A stretch of 64,000 nucleotides of DNA. Source: Actinomycetospora straminea. Its GTDB lineage: Bacteria > Actinomycetota > Actinomycetes > Mycobacteriales > Pseudonocardiaceae. Location: NCBI RefSeq assembly GCF_028737255.1, contig NZ_JAQZAN010000016.1:94936-158935 (forward strand). Reading direction: 5' to 3'. Below are positions 34,322-43,618 of the stretch, piece after piece. The notes below the pieces were generated by a model, which was not told where the DNA came from, did not search any database, and worked only from the letters and a program-made list of their open reading frames with translations. The position numbers and the translations under genes were made by a program. How positions within the stretch are numbered: the stretch's first letter is position 1; every line of letters begins with the position of its first letter.

Positions 34322-34351
34322 GACACCAGTGTCAATGTTTCGACACTTGTG
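34322..34351. promoter_or_regulatory. paired TetR operators upstream of the aromatic-acid operon
   Basis: GACACCAGTGTC (34322-34333) and GACACTTGTG (34342-34351) start 20 bp apart, about two helical turns, 65 bp upstream of the transporter gene. The first is a perfect GACAC/GTGTC inverted repeat, the second a near copy. They fit binding of two TetR dimers on one face. Confidence 0.6.
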
Positions 34352-34402
34352 AAGCGCGAGGTGCGTGCGCCGCTGCCCGCGTGCCCCGGAGGGGGCCGTG
34401 GG

Positions 34403-35839
34403 TCAGGCGGCGACGCGTGCTCGTCCTCCGAGCCGGGGTTGTCGGTCCGGGTCGATCCAGCTCGGGGGTGTGAACCACGGCAGGCCGTCGACGATCGCGA
34501 CGGTCCAGTGCCCGTGGTGGACGAGCTGGTGGTGGAACCGGCAGAGCAGGGTGAGGTTCTCCAGCGCCGTCGGGCCGCCGTCCTGCCAGTGCTCGACGTG
34601 GTGGGCGTGGCAGCGACAGGGGCGGCGGGTGCAGCCGGGGAACGCGCAGCCGCCGTCGCGGAGGACGAGCGCGCGGCGGATGGCCTCGGGGACGGTGTAC
34701 GACAGCCGCCCGACGTCGAGGGGTTCGGAGCGGCTGCCGAGGACCACGGGGACGATGCCCGCGTCGCACGCCCACCGGCGCACGGTGTCGACGTCGACCG
34801 CGACACCGGAGTCCAGCGTCCCGTGCCCGATCGCCGCGCGGAGCCAGCGGTGGTCGATGGTGATCGTCAGGAGCGCCCGGCCGGGCCCGACGACCGGTTC
34901 CCGGGACGCGCGCCCGCCGGGCGGCGCGGGGGCCGGTGACGACGGCGCCGGACCGGGCGCGCCGGCGCCATCGGCAGTCCCGTCGGCGACGGCGCCGTCG
35001 GCAGTCCCGTCGTCGTCGGCCCCGTCGGCAGTCCCGCCGGCGCCGGCCCCGTCGGCGCCGCGCCCCGGGTCGGCGTCGCCGTCCGCGGCGCCCTCCCCAC
35101 GGGCGTCGGTGGCCACTCCGGTCGCCCCGAGGGCGTGCTGGGCGAGGTCCTTGAGGGCGTCGGCGTGGCGTCGCGGCAGGTCCCGGTCGTCCTGGGGGCC
35201 GGCCGGGGTGGACAGCAGGTCGAACACCTCGACGATCGTCTCGGCGTCGAGCGGGTCCTGGACGCGGCCCTTGATCGCCAGCGACCCGTCGCGGCGGCGC
35301 ACGAGGCGCAGCTCGTCGTCCCGGTCGGCGTCGTCGGGAGGAGCGACCCCGTCCGGATCGAACTCGGCGATCAGCCGTTCGGCGACCTTGCGCAGCATGC
35401 GCGGCGGCATCCCCGTCGCCGCCTCGGCCAGGATGCGCTCGCAGCCGGCGAGATCGGCCGCCGAGATGGCCTCGAGCCGCCCCAGCCGCGCCATCGTCCG
35501 GCGGATCACCGCCACCTGCTCCGGACCGGTCCGGCCCTCGGCCAGCGCGAGCGCCGTACAGGGGTAGCGCGGAGGCAGCAGCTCGCCCTGCAGCGACCGG
35601 CGCGGCACGAGGTCCTCCGCCTCGTCGACCCACCGCTTGGCCTCGGCCCGGTCGACCAGCCCCAGGTCGCCCACCAGCCGGTCGACCACGCGGTCCCCGG
35701 TCTGCAGAGCGACGCCGAGCCGGTCCAGCTCGGCGACGTCCTCGAGCCGGCGGTAGTACTCGCGCCGGGACGCGACGAGACGCCGCCGGGCACGGTCGAG
35801 CGCCTCGCGCTCCGCCGGCCCGACCACGTCTTCGCTCAT
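34403..35839 (-). CDS. 13E12-type HNH endonuclease signature protein (DUF222)
   Basis: This 478-residue protein has a DUF222 N-terminal region (about residues 20-240), a low-complexity Gly/Ala/Asp/Thr linker (about 255-305) and an HNH motif near the C-terminus. The motif starts with CAFPGCTRRPCRCHAHHVEHW, given here only as its key Cys pairs and His-His, and continues with LENLTLLCRFHHQLVHHG. The linker is coded by imperfect repeats near 34960-35060. Such proteins are multicopy in mycobacteria and Pseudonocardiaceae; their biological role is not settled. The ATG at 35839 follows TAGGTT by 7 bp, so it is probably leaderless. Confidence 0.87.
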   Translation of the reverse strand: MSEDVVGPAEREALDRARRRLVASRREYYRRLEDVAELDRLGVALQTGDRVVDRLVGDLGLVDRAEAKRWVDEAEDLVPRRSLQGELLPPRYPCTALALAEGRTGPEQVAVIRRTMARLGRLEAISAADLAGCERILAEAATGMPPRMLRKVAERLIAEFDPDGVAPPDDADRDDELRLVRRRDGSLAIKGRVQDPLDAETIVEVFDLLSTPAGPQDDRDLPRRHADALKDLAQHALGATGVATDARGEGAADGDADPGRGADGAGAGGTADGADDDGTADGAVADGTADGAGAPGPAPSSPAPAPPGGRASREPVVGPGRALLTITIDHRWLRAAIGHGTLDSGVAVDVDTVRRWACDAGIVPVVLGSRSEPLDVGRLSYTVPEAIRRALVLRDGGCAFPGCTRRPCRCHAHHVEHWQDGGPTALENLTLLCRFHHQLVHHGHWTVAIVDGLPWFTPPSWIDPDRQPRLGGRARVAA

Positions 35840-35943
35840 GTGTTCGAACCTAGACCGCACCCCCGACAGTCCGGCGCCGAACGCTGAGACCGTCTCAGCG
35901 ACCGCCGGGCCCGCGCCGGGCCCACCTCCTAGGCTCCCGGCCC

Positions 35944-36855
35944 ATGGTCGACACCGACGCCCCGCTCTTCGACCCGACCGCGTGGCGGGAGGTGCCGGGG
36001 CACGACTTCACCGACATCACCTACCACCGCCACGTCGAGCTGGGCTGCGTACGGATCGCGTTCGACCGTCCCGAGGTCCGCAACGCCTTCCGTCCGCACA
36101 CCGTCGACGAGCTGGCCGCCGCCCTCGAGCACGCCCGGACCAGCGCCGACGTCGGCGTCGTGCTGCTCACGGGCAACGGACCGTCGACGAAGGACGGCGG
36201 GCACGCCTTCTGCTCCGGCGGCGACCAGCGCATCCGGGGACGCACGGGCTACCAGTACGCGGAGTCCGAGACCGCGGTGTCGGCGGACGAGAAGGGACGT
36301 GCCGGGCGGCTGCACATCCTCGAGTGCCAGCGGCTGATCCGGTTCATGCCCAAGGTCGTCATCGCCGTCGTCAACGGGTGGGCGGCGGGCGGCGGGCACT
36401 CGCTGCACGCGGTGGCCGACCTGACGCTCGCGAGCGCGGAGCACGCCCGCTTCAAGCAGACCGACGCCGACGTCGGGAGCTTCGACGCGGCGTTCGGGTC
36501 GGCGTACCTGGCCCGGGCGGTCGGCCAGAAGTTCGCCCGTGAGATCTTCTTCCTGGGCCGGACGTACACCGCCGAGCAGATGCACGCCATGGGCGCGGTG
36601 AACGAGGCCGTCCCGCACGCCGAGCTCGAGACGACGGCGATCCAGTGGGCGCGGGAGATCCTCGGCAAGTCGCCGCAGGCCCAGCGGATGCTCAAGTACG
36701 CGTTCAACCTCCCCGACGACGGCCTCGTCGGCCAGCAGCTCTTCGCCGGCGAGACGACCCGCCTCGCCTACATGACCGACGAGGCCACCGAGGGCAAGGA
36801 CGCGTTCCTGCAGAAGCGCGCGCCCGACTGGAGCCCGTTCCCCTGGTACTACTGA
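35944..36855 (+). CDS. menB: 1,4-dihydroxy-2-naphthoyl-CoA synthase
   Basis: This 303-residue crotonase-fold enzyme closes the second ring in menaquinone synthesis, using the product of MenE. The oxyanion loops are AFCSGGDQRIRGRTGY and NGWAAGGGHSLHAVADL, and the catalytic Asp region is DADVGSFDAAFGSAYLAR, all characteristic of MenB. The C-terminus ends in the typical SPFPWYY. TAGGCT lies 8 bp before the ATG with no Shine-Dalgarno sequence, so it is probably leaderless. It is separated from menC/menE by the aromatic-acid operon and the HNH gene. Confidence 0.95.
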   Translation: MVDTDAPLFDPTAWREVPGHDFTDITYHRHVELGCVRIAFDRPEVRNAFRPHTVDELAAALEHARTSADVGVVLLTGNGPSTKDGGHAFCSGGDQRIRGRTGYQYAESETAVSADEKGRAGRLHILECQRLIRFMPKVVIAVVNGWAAGGGHSLHAVADLTLASAEHARFKQTDADVGSFDAAFGSAYLARAVGQKFAREIFFLGRTYTAEQMHAMGAVNEAVPHAELETTAIQWAREILGKSPQAQRMLKYAFNLPDDGLVGQQLFAGETTRLAYMTDEATEGKDAFLQKRAPDWSPFPWYY

Positions 36856-36992
36856 TCAGTCGTCACGGCCGAGATCGAGCTGGCGTTCCGGGAGGTCGAC
36901 CAGATCGACCACGACCTCGTGCGCAGCCTGCTCACGGAGACGGCGAGCGCGGCGGGCCCGGTGCGCCGAGCCCGCCGCCCGGCCGTACGGGG

Positions 36993-38510
36993 TCAGGCCG
37001 ACGAGGCAGCGCCCGCCCTCACCGGCTCCGCCACCATCGGATCCTCGTCGGGGCCGTCGTCGGGGCGTCCCACCATCATCGAGCCGACCACGCAGATCAG
37101 GACGTTGACGGCGAGGCCGACGAGCCCGCCGGGCACGCCGCCGAAGTCGTCGACACCGGCGACGGTCAGCCCGCCGGAGAGCAGCGCGCCGGCGAGCATG
37201 CCCCAGAACGCCGGGCCGGCGGCCATGCGCCGCCAGTACAGCCCGAGCATGAACACCGGGGCGAGCTGCACGATGAGCTCGAACTTCAGCACGAAGATCT
37301 CGTACAGGGTGCCGGGCGGGTTCCACGCGAGGACGAGGAGGATCGCCACGGCGATCACGCCGACGATCTTCCCGACGAGCACCTGCCGCTTCTCCGGCGC
37401 GTTCGGTGCGATGTGGCGTCCGTAGATGTCGCGGGAGACGACCGACGAGAACGCCAGCAGCGCCGAGTCGGCGGTCGAGACGATCGCCGCGACGACGCCG
37501 CCGAAGAGCAGGATCATCATCAGGTAGAAGACGACGTTGATGCCGGCGACCTGGTTGGCGATCATGCCGACCAGCTGCTCGGAGTCGTCCTCGGAGAGAC
37601 CCGGGAAGAGCTGGGTCCCGACGATCCCGACCACGAACACCACCGCGGTGGTCAGCAGCGGCATCCACGCCATCACGGCCAGCGACCGCTTGAGCGTGCG
37701 CTCGCTGCGGGCGGCGTAGATGCGCTGGATGGCGTGCGGGTAGACCGCGGCGCCGAGACCGATCATCAGGATCATCGACAGCCACTCCACCGACGTCGCC
37801 GTCTCCGGCACCGCGACCTTCTCCGGGTCGGTCTGCGCGAGGGCGGTGGTGACGCCGCCGAGGTCGCCGCCGACGAGGTAGAGCGCGCCGAAGAGCAGCA
37901 CGCCGATGCCGACGAGCAGCGCGATGCCCTGCATGACGTCGGTGAGCGCGACCGCCCGCATCCCGCCCGACCACGAGTAGACGAGCATGACCAGCACGAA
38001 CGCGATGACGCCGATCTCGTAGGGGATCGTCGCCCCGGTCAGCCCGGCGATGCCCTGGCCCATGGCCACGAGCTGCTCGAGCAGGTAGTTCGCGAGCCCC
38101 CAGAGCATGAGGACGGCGACGAGGATCGTCAGCTTCCCGGACCCGAAACGGTGCCGGACCCAGTCGGTCGGCGTGATGAACCCTTCGCGCTTGGCCACGA
38201 CGTACAGGCGCGGCGCGAACAGCAGGTAGGCGGCGATGACGGCCACCATGAACGGCACCGACTGCCACCAGCTGAAGCCCGAGCGGTACGCCTCGGGGGC
38301 GTAGCCGACGATCGAGTTGCCGCTGTACTGCGTCGCGTACAGCGTGAAGAACAGGGCGACGAAACCGAGGCCGCCGCCCGAGAGGTAGTAGCTGCGGGCG
38401 GACGTCGACGACGTGCCGCGTCCGGCCCACCACCCGATCGCCAGCATGATCACGGCGTAGGCGCCGAGGACCAGTACCCCGCTGATGCCGGAGAAGCTCA
38501 GTCCGTTCAC
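36993..38510 (-). CDS. sodium:solute symporter (SSS family)
   Basis: This 505-residue protein has about 13 predicted helices and the SSS features GLGFVALFFTLYATQYSGNS, YSWSGGMRAVALTDVMQG (SSS signature) and VSTADSALLAFSSVVSRD, which holds the Na2-site Ser residues. The substrate is probably a small organic acid or related solute. The GTG start overlaps the stop of the small membrane partner gene, so both are made together. The GntR gene upstream on the same strand probably regulates it. The C-terminal tail is acidic. Confidence 0.9.
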   Translation of the reverse strand: MNGLSFSGISGVLVLGAYAVIMLAIGWWAGRGTSSTSARSYYLSGGGLGFVALFFTLYATQYSGNSIVGYAPEAYRSGFSWWQSVPFMVAVIAAYLLFAPRLYVVAKREGFITPTDWVRHRFGSGKLTILVAVLMLWGLANYLLEQLVAMGQGIAGLTGATIPYEIGVIAFVLVMLVYSWSGGMRAVALTDVMQGIALLVGIGVLLFGALYLVGGDLGGVTTALAQTDPEKVAVPETATSVEWLSMILMIGLGAAVYPHAIQRIYAARSERTLKRSLAVMAWMPLLTTAVVFVVGIVGTQLFPGLSEDDSEQLVGMIANQVAGINVVFYLMMILLFGGVVAAIVSTADSALLAFSSVVSRDIYGRHIAPNAPEKRQVLVGKIVGVIAVAILLVLAWNPPGTLYEIFVLKFELIVQLAPVFMLGLYWRRMAAGPAFWGMLAGALLSGGLTVAGVDDFGGVPGGLVGLAVNVLICVVGSMMVGRPDDGPDEDPMVAEPVRAGAASSA

Positions 38511-38818
38511 GAGCGCACCTCCGCGTCACGCTCGGCGGCCGCCGCGGCCTCCTCGGCCGGCTCCGCCAGGTTCCAGCCGCGCAGACACGCCCAGCACGTC
38601 AGCGCGCTGAAGGCGACGGTCGCGGCGATGCTGATGAGCAGCCAGAACGGGATCCCGCCCACGAGGGGCCGGATGACCCCGGGCGCCAGGTAGAGGGGCA
38701 CGCCCGCGAGGACGACGAGGCCCATCGCGACCCAGAGCCAGGGGATCCGGATGGGTTCGCGCAGGGGTGGGCCCTCCGCGGGCGGCGTGGCGGGCAGGTC
38801 GGATCGTCGTCGGTCCAT
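38507..38818 (-). CDS. small membrane partner of the sodium:solute symporter
   Basis: This 103-residue protein has two predicted helices (WLWVAMGLVVLAGVPLYL and FWLLISIAATVAFSALTCWA) with an N-terminal Pro/Arg-rich segment and an Ala/Glu-rich C-terminus. Small two-helix proteins (YhdT and DUF997/DUF3311 type) often precede SSS symporter genes and are thought to be their accessory subunits. The family assignment here rests on position and topology, not on a clear motif. Confidence 0.7.
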   Translation of the reverse strand: MDRRRSDLPATPPAEGPPLREPIRIPWLWVAMGLVVLAGVPLYLAPGVIRPLVGGIPFWLLISIAATVAFSALTCWACLRGWNLAEPAEEAAAAAERDAEVRS

Positions 38819-38866
38819 GGTGCTCCCGTCGTCGTGGGCGGTAGCGCGCTGGAACGCGCGGTGGGA

Positions 38867-39514
38867 TCAGCGACCGCCGGGGTCGCGCGTCGAGCGCAGG
38901 GTGGCGCCCGCGGCCCGGATGTGGGCCTGCATGACCGCGGCCGCCCAGTCGCCGTCGCCGGCGGCGAGGGCCTCGACGAGCTCGCGGTGCTGACCGAAGC
39001 TGCGGCGCAGCTCGGCCTCCGTGTAGGTGTGGAACGTCCGGCGCACCACCGGTACGTCGATGAGGCGGACGAGCAGGTCGGGCAGGAGCCGGCCGGCGGC
39101 GCGGTGCACCGCGCGGTGCAGCTCCATGTTCAGCCGGGTGATCTCGTCGGCGGCGCGCCCGTCGACGTCCGCGGCGTGGGCCTCCATGCGCGTGCACAGG
39201 TCGCCCAGCGCGACGAGGTCGAGGTCGCCGCCGATCGCCGCGCGCCGCGCCGCGTGCCCCTCGAGGAGGGCCCGCAGCTCCACGAGCTCGGCGATGTCGT
39301 CGTCACGCCAGCGCACGACCTCGGCGCCGCGCCGCGGGGTGACGACGACGAGCCCGTCGGCCTCGAGCCGGCGCAGCGCCTCGCGCACCGGCGTCCGGCT
39401 GACCCCGAAGCGCTCGGCGACCTCCTCCTCGCGCAGCCGGGCACCCGGCGCGCAGCGCCCGCCGAGGATCTCTCCGCGCAGCTCTGCGTGCACGCGGGTG
39501 GCCGACTGTGACAC
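38867..39514 (-). CDS. GntR family regulator, FCD domain
   Basis: This 215-residue regulator has an N-terminal winged helix with GARLREEEVAERFGVSRTPV and RRLEADGLVVVTPRRG, followed by an all-helical FCD ligand domain with the metal-binding pattern DITRLNMELHRAVHRA... H...H (key residues Asp, His, His). It lies just upstream of the symporter pair on the same strand and probably controls it in response to an organic acid. The GTG has GGGGAG at good distance. Two TGTACAAG operators lie at 39532 and 39605, the nearer one 18 bp before the start. Confidence 0.87.
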   Translation of the reverse strand: MSQSATRVHAELRGEILGGRCAPGARLREEEVAERFGVSRTPVREALRRLEADGLVVVTPRRGAEVVRWRDDDIAELVELRALLEGHAARRAAIGGDLDLVALGDLCTRMEAHAADVDGRAADEITRLNMELHRAVHRAAGRLLPDLLVRLIDVPVVRRTFHTYTEAELRRSFGQHRELVEALAAGDGDWAAAVMQAHIRAAGATLRSTRDPGGR

Positions 39515-39531
39515 CGATCATCTCCCCTGCT

Positions 39532-39542
39532 CTGTGTACAAG
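39532..39542. promoter_or_regulatory. GntR operator, proximal
   Basis: CTGTGTACAAG, a near-palindrome of the FadR/GntR type, lies immediately upstream of the GntR gene. It repeats the centre of the palindrome at 39593-39628. Confidence 0.5.
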
Positions 39543-39592
39543 CTAAGGAAGACATCCCGCACGGACAAGTCCCGACGTCGAAGAAGCACCCG

Positions 39593-39628
39593 TGATGACC
39601 GGTTCTTGTGTACAAGGACCGGTCATCA
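39593..39628. promoter_or_regulatory. 36-bp palindrome: GntR operator inside a terminator-like stem
   Basis: The 11-bp arms TGATGACCGGT and ACCGGTCATCA enclose a 14-bp centre containing CTTGTGTACAAG. Apart from the first position of the centre and the middle GT it is a full palindrome. It lies where the giant glycosyltransferase gene ends (its stop codon is inside the right arm) and 79 bp upstream of the GntR gene. It may serve both as operator and as terminator. Confidence 0.6.
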
Positions 39629-42600
39629 GCGGCTCTCGTCGTCGCCCGACCAGTGGTGCCGGCCCGTCGGGCGGGGCCGGCCGGACGCCGGGCGTGACGG
39701 GCGGGACGGCGCCTCGGCGAAGGACAGCACCTGCTCGTTCCCCGCCGAGGGCACCAGCGCGGTCAGCCCGCCCGGGGGCGAGGCCGGTCCTCCGGGCGGC
39801 CGCCCCGGGGACGGCGCGGCCCGGCTCGGCGCGGGACCGCCCGCCGGGGCCCGGCCCGGCGTGGGCGAGGGCAGCGGGGGCGGCGGTGCCGGGATCGGTG
39901 ACCCGGCCGGCACCGGACCGGGACGACGTGCGGCCCCGCTCCGCGACGGCGGCGGGGAGCCCGCCGGGGGACCGCCGACCGGACCGGCCGCGACCCGACC
40001 GGCCCCGACCGGGACCGGCGTGTAGCGGCCGGTGCCCGGCCCTCCCCCGGCGCCCGGGTTGCCTGACGGCGGCGACGCGAGGGACCCCCGGGCCGTCGGC
40101 ACCGGCCGGGGGCCGGGACGGGCTCCGGGGCGGGCTCCGGGGCGAGCCACGACGCGGTCGGCCGGCCCCGACGGAGGCGCGGCGCCCACGACGCGGCCGA
40201 GGAACGCCCGCAGCGAGCCCTGGGAGAGCGCGGAGGTCTCGCCGCTCTCGACGTCGGTGGGGATCACCGGCGGGCGGGGGCCGACGACCGCGCGCCGGGC
40301 GGGACGGGCGTTGCCGCGCCCGTCGGGCAGGACCGAGAGCTTGCGCCCCGCGGCCAGGTCCTCGACCCACCCGAAGGCGAGCACCGCGACCACGATCAGC
40401 CACACGGCGACGGCGAAGTGCTGGCCCTCGGAGTTCCACCCGAAGAGGTCGCCGATCTCCGGGGCGAAGGCGATGGCCACGTTGTGCCAGAGGTAGATCG
40501 TGATCGCGCGGGCGTTGATCACGGTGACCAGCCGCCCGAGCACCGGCACCCGCTCGAGCCACGCCACCTGCAGGTTCATCCGCAGCACGAGCAGCACCGC
40601 GCCGAACGACACGAGCGCCTGGGCGAACGGGATGTCGTTGAGGTCGACGCCGTCGTCGCCCGCGGGGTGGGTGAACGCCCAGAACAGGCCGCCCGCGACG
40701 AGCGCCACCGCCGCGATCGAGGAGATCCACGGCGAGAGGCGCCGCAGCATGCCCTCGCGATGGGCGAAGCCGAGCATCCAGCACGCGGCGAAGGTGGCGC
40801 CGTCGACGACCACCGGGCCGGCCGCACCCCAGTCCCCCAGCGGCGAGCCGGCGAGGGCGTCGAGACCCACGACGACCAGGGGCACGGCGAGCGCCACGAG
40901 CGGGCGGCGGCGGAACGCCCAGAGCATCACCGGCGTGAGCAGCACGAACCACAGGTAGGCGCGGATGTACCAGAGGCCGATGACGGCGTCGGCGCCCCAG
41001 TCGCTGCCCGGCGGGTCGACGAGCGGGAAGATCCAGTACAGGAGGTCCGACCACACCAGCGGCGACGTCACCGTGCCGTCGGCGTCCTGCGCGGGCCACC
41101 CGTGCCACAGCATCACCGGCACCGCGAGCAGCCCGAAGAACCACAGCGGGGGCAGCAGGCGGCGCAGGCGGTGCCCGATGACGTCGAGCGCCTCGCCGCG
41201 GCGCAACGACTGGACCATGAGCGACCCGCCGAGCGCGAACATCACGCCCATCGACGGGAAGACCATGCTCATCCAGCCGCCGCCGAACGCGTGGTAGGTG
41301 ACGACGCGCAGCAGCGCGATGGCGCGCAGGAGGTCGAGCCAGCGCTCGCGGCCGCCGCTCCGGGGAGTCGGCGCGTCGGGCTTCGCGACCGGGACCTCGG
41401 ACGACGGGGCGTCGTCCGGCGCGGGCCCGCGGGTCACCGGCGGCGCCGGGAGCCGGTCGGCGGCCGGGCGCGAGCGGCCGTCCTGACCCGTCGGTACCGC
41501 GAGGTGCTCGGCGACGGCCCCGACCCGCTGCAGCTTCTGCCAGCGCACGCCGGCGCCGGTGACCGCGCTGATCACGGCCTGCACCAGCACCACGTACATG
41601 AGCTGGCGGTACATCAGCTGCTGCACGGGCAGCGCCCACAGCGGGCCCAGCGGCTCGCCGTCCATCCGGAACGCCAGCACCCCGGCGATCACCTGGAGCA
41701 GCAGCATCGAGCCCCACAGCATCAGCGCCACCGCGGGGTCGCCGAAGAGCAGGCCGTAGACGAACAGCAGGTCGACCAGGGGCGCGGCCAGTGGCAGCGC
41801 GACGTGGAAGATCCCGATGTGGGCGAGCCCCAGGCGGCCCATGCGCCCGGAGGCGCCGCGCTCGCGCAGGGCGCGGCGGTGCTTCCAGAGCGCCTGCATG
41901 GTGCCGTAGCTCCAGCGGAACCGCTGGCGCCACAGCTGCCCGGCGCTGACCGGCGCCTCGGTCCACGCCAGCGCCGTCTCGACGTAGACCACGCGCCAGC
42001 CCGCGCGCCCGAGGGCGATGGTGAGGTCGGTGTCCTCGGCGAGCGTGTCCGACGACAGCCCGCCGACCTCCTGCACGGCCTCGCGCCGGAACGCGCCGGC
42101 GGCGCCGGGGATCGTCGAGATCGAGCCCCACGAGTCCTGCACGCGGCGGTCGACGTTGAAGCCGACGACGTACTCGAGGTGCTGCATCCGCGGGACGAGC
42201 CGGTCGCGGTTGGCGATCTTGACGTTGCCGGCGACGGCGCCGATGTCCGGGTCGGCGAACGGCGCGACGAGCTCCGCGACCGTGTCCGGCTGGAAGATCG
42301 TGTCGCCGTCGATCATGACGATGAGGTCGTGCTGCGCGGCGGCGACGCCGCGGTTGAGCGCCGCCGACTTGCCGGCGTTGGCCTGGCGCACCACCCGCAC
42401 GCGGGGCAGCGCGAGGTCCTCGAGCAGGTCCGCGGTGCCGTCGGTCGAGCCGTCGTCGACCACCACGACCTCGAGCGGGTGGCCATTGGCGAGGATCGAG
42501 CGCACGGTCGCCTCGATGTTCTCGGCCTCGTTGTAGGCCGGCACCACCACCGACACCGGGTCGGTCACCGGTGCGCCCCACGAGAACGCGGGATCGCGAC

Positions 42601-43618
42601 GGCGGCGGGCGTGCCGCCGGGCCACGACGAGCATGACGACGAGCCGGGCGATCACCAGCCCGCCGACCCCGATGAGCGCGATCTCCATGAGGGTCACGAC
42701 GCCGCGGGCGACACCGACCGTGGCGAGCAGCGCCTGGCCGACCACGCGGTCGCGCGACGGGGCGGGCTGCCCGTGCGGGCCGAGGCCGGCGGCGTCGCTG
42801 ACCGTCGTGAAGCGGTAGCCCTGGGCCTGGAGCTGCGGGATCAGCTTGTCCAGCGCGGCGACGGTCTGGGAACGGTCGCCGCCCGCGTCGTGCAGCAGGA
42901 CGGTGGCGCCGGCGCCGTTCTGCGGGGTCGCGTTGCGCACGATCGCGTCGACGCCGGGGCGCTGCCAGTCCTCGCCGTCGACGTCGGTGAGCACCGTGAC
43001 GTAGCCGGCGCGGCCCGCGGCGACGACGGTGCCGTAGCCCGGGTCGTCGAGGGCGTCGGAGGTCGACGAGAACGGCGGGCGCACGAGGTGGGTCGAGATG
43101 CCGGTCGCGCCGGCGATCGCCAGCTCGGTGTCGGCGATCTCGCGGTCCCGGCGCCACTCGGTGACGCCGGCGAGGTCGGGGTGGGTGAAGGTGTGGACGC
43201 CGAGCTCGGAGCCGGCCGCGACGATCCGCTGGGCCATGTCCGGGTGCTGCGCGACCATCGAGCCGACGACGAAGAAGGTGCCGGGCACGCGGTGACGCGC
43301 GAGCACCGCGAGGATCTGCGGGGTCCACGTCGGGTCGGGGCCGTCGTCGAACGTCAGCGCGACGGTGCGGTCGGGCAGGTGTGCGGAGCGGACGGGATCG
43401 GCGCGGGCGTCGATGATCGGGCCGCCGCTGGCGATGCTCGCGGGCACGGCGTCGTGGCCCTCGGGCGCGCGGGCGTGGGCGTCGTTGCCGATGCTCGCGT
43501 TCACGAGCCCCGACACCGTGAGCACGGTGAGCACCATGACCGTCAGGACGATCGTCATCGTCCAGACGCCCCAGCGTCGTGGCGGACGGGTGGACCGCCT
43601 GCTGCGCACTGTCGTCAC
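39626..43618 (-). CDS. NodB deacetylase - GT2 synthase - acyltransferase 3 fusion
   Basis: This 1330-residue membrane protein joins three enzymes. After one membrane helix (about 20-40) comes an external NodB domain with ALTFDDGPDP (89-96) and HTFTHPDL (142-149). A second helix pair (about 305-335) leads to a processive GT2 domain with VVDDGSTDG (387-394), DGDT (437-440), EDTD (528-531) and QRFRW (565-569), and further helices to about 690. Residues 757-1125 are an acyltransferase-3 (OafA-type) membrane domain with TYHAFGG. A Pro/Gly-rich tail of 200 residues ends it. It should make, deacetylate and O-acylate an N-acetylglucosamine polymer or oligomer. MatB of Streptomyces has the first two parts. 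Confidence 0.88.
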   Translation of the reverse strand: MTTVRSRRSTRPPRRWGVWTMTIVLTVMVLTVLTVSGLVNASIGNDAHARAPEGHDAVPASIASGGPIIDARADPVRSAHLPDRTVALTFDDGPDPTWTPQILAVLARHRVPGTFFVVGSMVAQHPDMAQRIVAAGSELGVHTFTHPDLAGVTEWRRDREIADTELAIAGATGISTHLVRPPFSSTSDALDDPGYGTVVAAGRAGYVTVLTDVDGEDWQRPGVDAIVRNATPQNGAGATVLLHDAGGDRSQTVAALDKLIPQLQAQGYRFTTVSDAAGLGPHGQPAPSRDRVVGQALLATVGVARGVVTLMEIALIGVGGLVIARLVVMLVVARRHARRRRDPAFSWGAPVTDPVSVVVPAYNEAENIEATVRSILANGHPLEVVVVDDGSTDGTADLLEDLALPRVRVVRQANAGKSAALNRGVAAAQHDLIVMIDGDTIFQPDTVAELVAPFADPDIGAVAGNVKIANRDRLVPRMQHLEYVVGFNVDRRVQDSWGSISTIPGAAGAFRREAVQEVGGLSSDTLAEDTDLTIALGRAGWRVVYVETALAWTEAPVSAGQLWRQRFRWSYGTMQALWKHRRALRERGASGRMGRLGLAHIGIFHVALPLAAPLVDLLFVYGLLFGDPAVALMLWGSMLLLQVIAGVLAFRMDGEPLGPLWALPVQQLMYRQLMYVVLVQAVISAVTGAGVRWQKLQRVGAVAEHLAVPTGQDGRSRPAADRLPAPPVTRGPAPDDAPSSEVPVAKPDAPTPRSGGRERWLDLLRAIALLRVVTYHAFGGGWMSMVFPSMGVMFALGGSLMVQSLRRGEALDVIGHRLRRLLPPLWFFGLLAVPVMLWHGWPAQDADGTVTSPLVWSDLLYWIFPLVDPPGSDWGADAVIGLWYIRAYLWFVLLTPVMLWAFRRRPLVALAVPLVVVGLDALAGSPLGDWGAAGPVVVDGATFAACWMLGFAHREGMLRRLSPWISSIAAVALVAGGLFWAFTHPAGDDGVDLNDIPFAQALVSFGAVLLVLRMNLQVAWLERVPVLGRLVTVINARAITIYLWHNVAIAFAPEIGDLFGWNSEGQHFAVAVWLIVVAVLAFGWVEDLAAGRKLSVLPDGRGNARPARRAVVGPRPPVIPTDVESGETSALSQGSLRAFLGRVVGAAPPSGPADRVVARPGARPGARPGPRPVPTARGSLASPPSGNPGAGGGPGTGRYTPVPVGAGRVAAGPVGGPPAGSPPPSRSGAARRPGPVPAGSPIPAPPPPLPSPTPGRAPAGGPAPSRAAPSPGRPPGGPASPPGGLTALVPSAGNEQVLSFAEAPSRPSRPASGRPRPTGRHHWSGDDESR

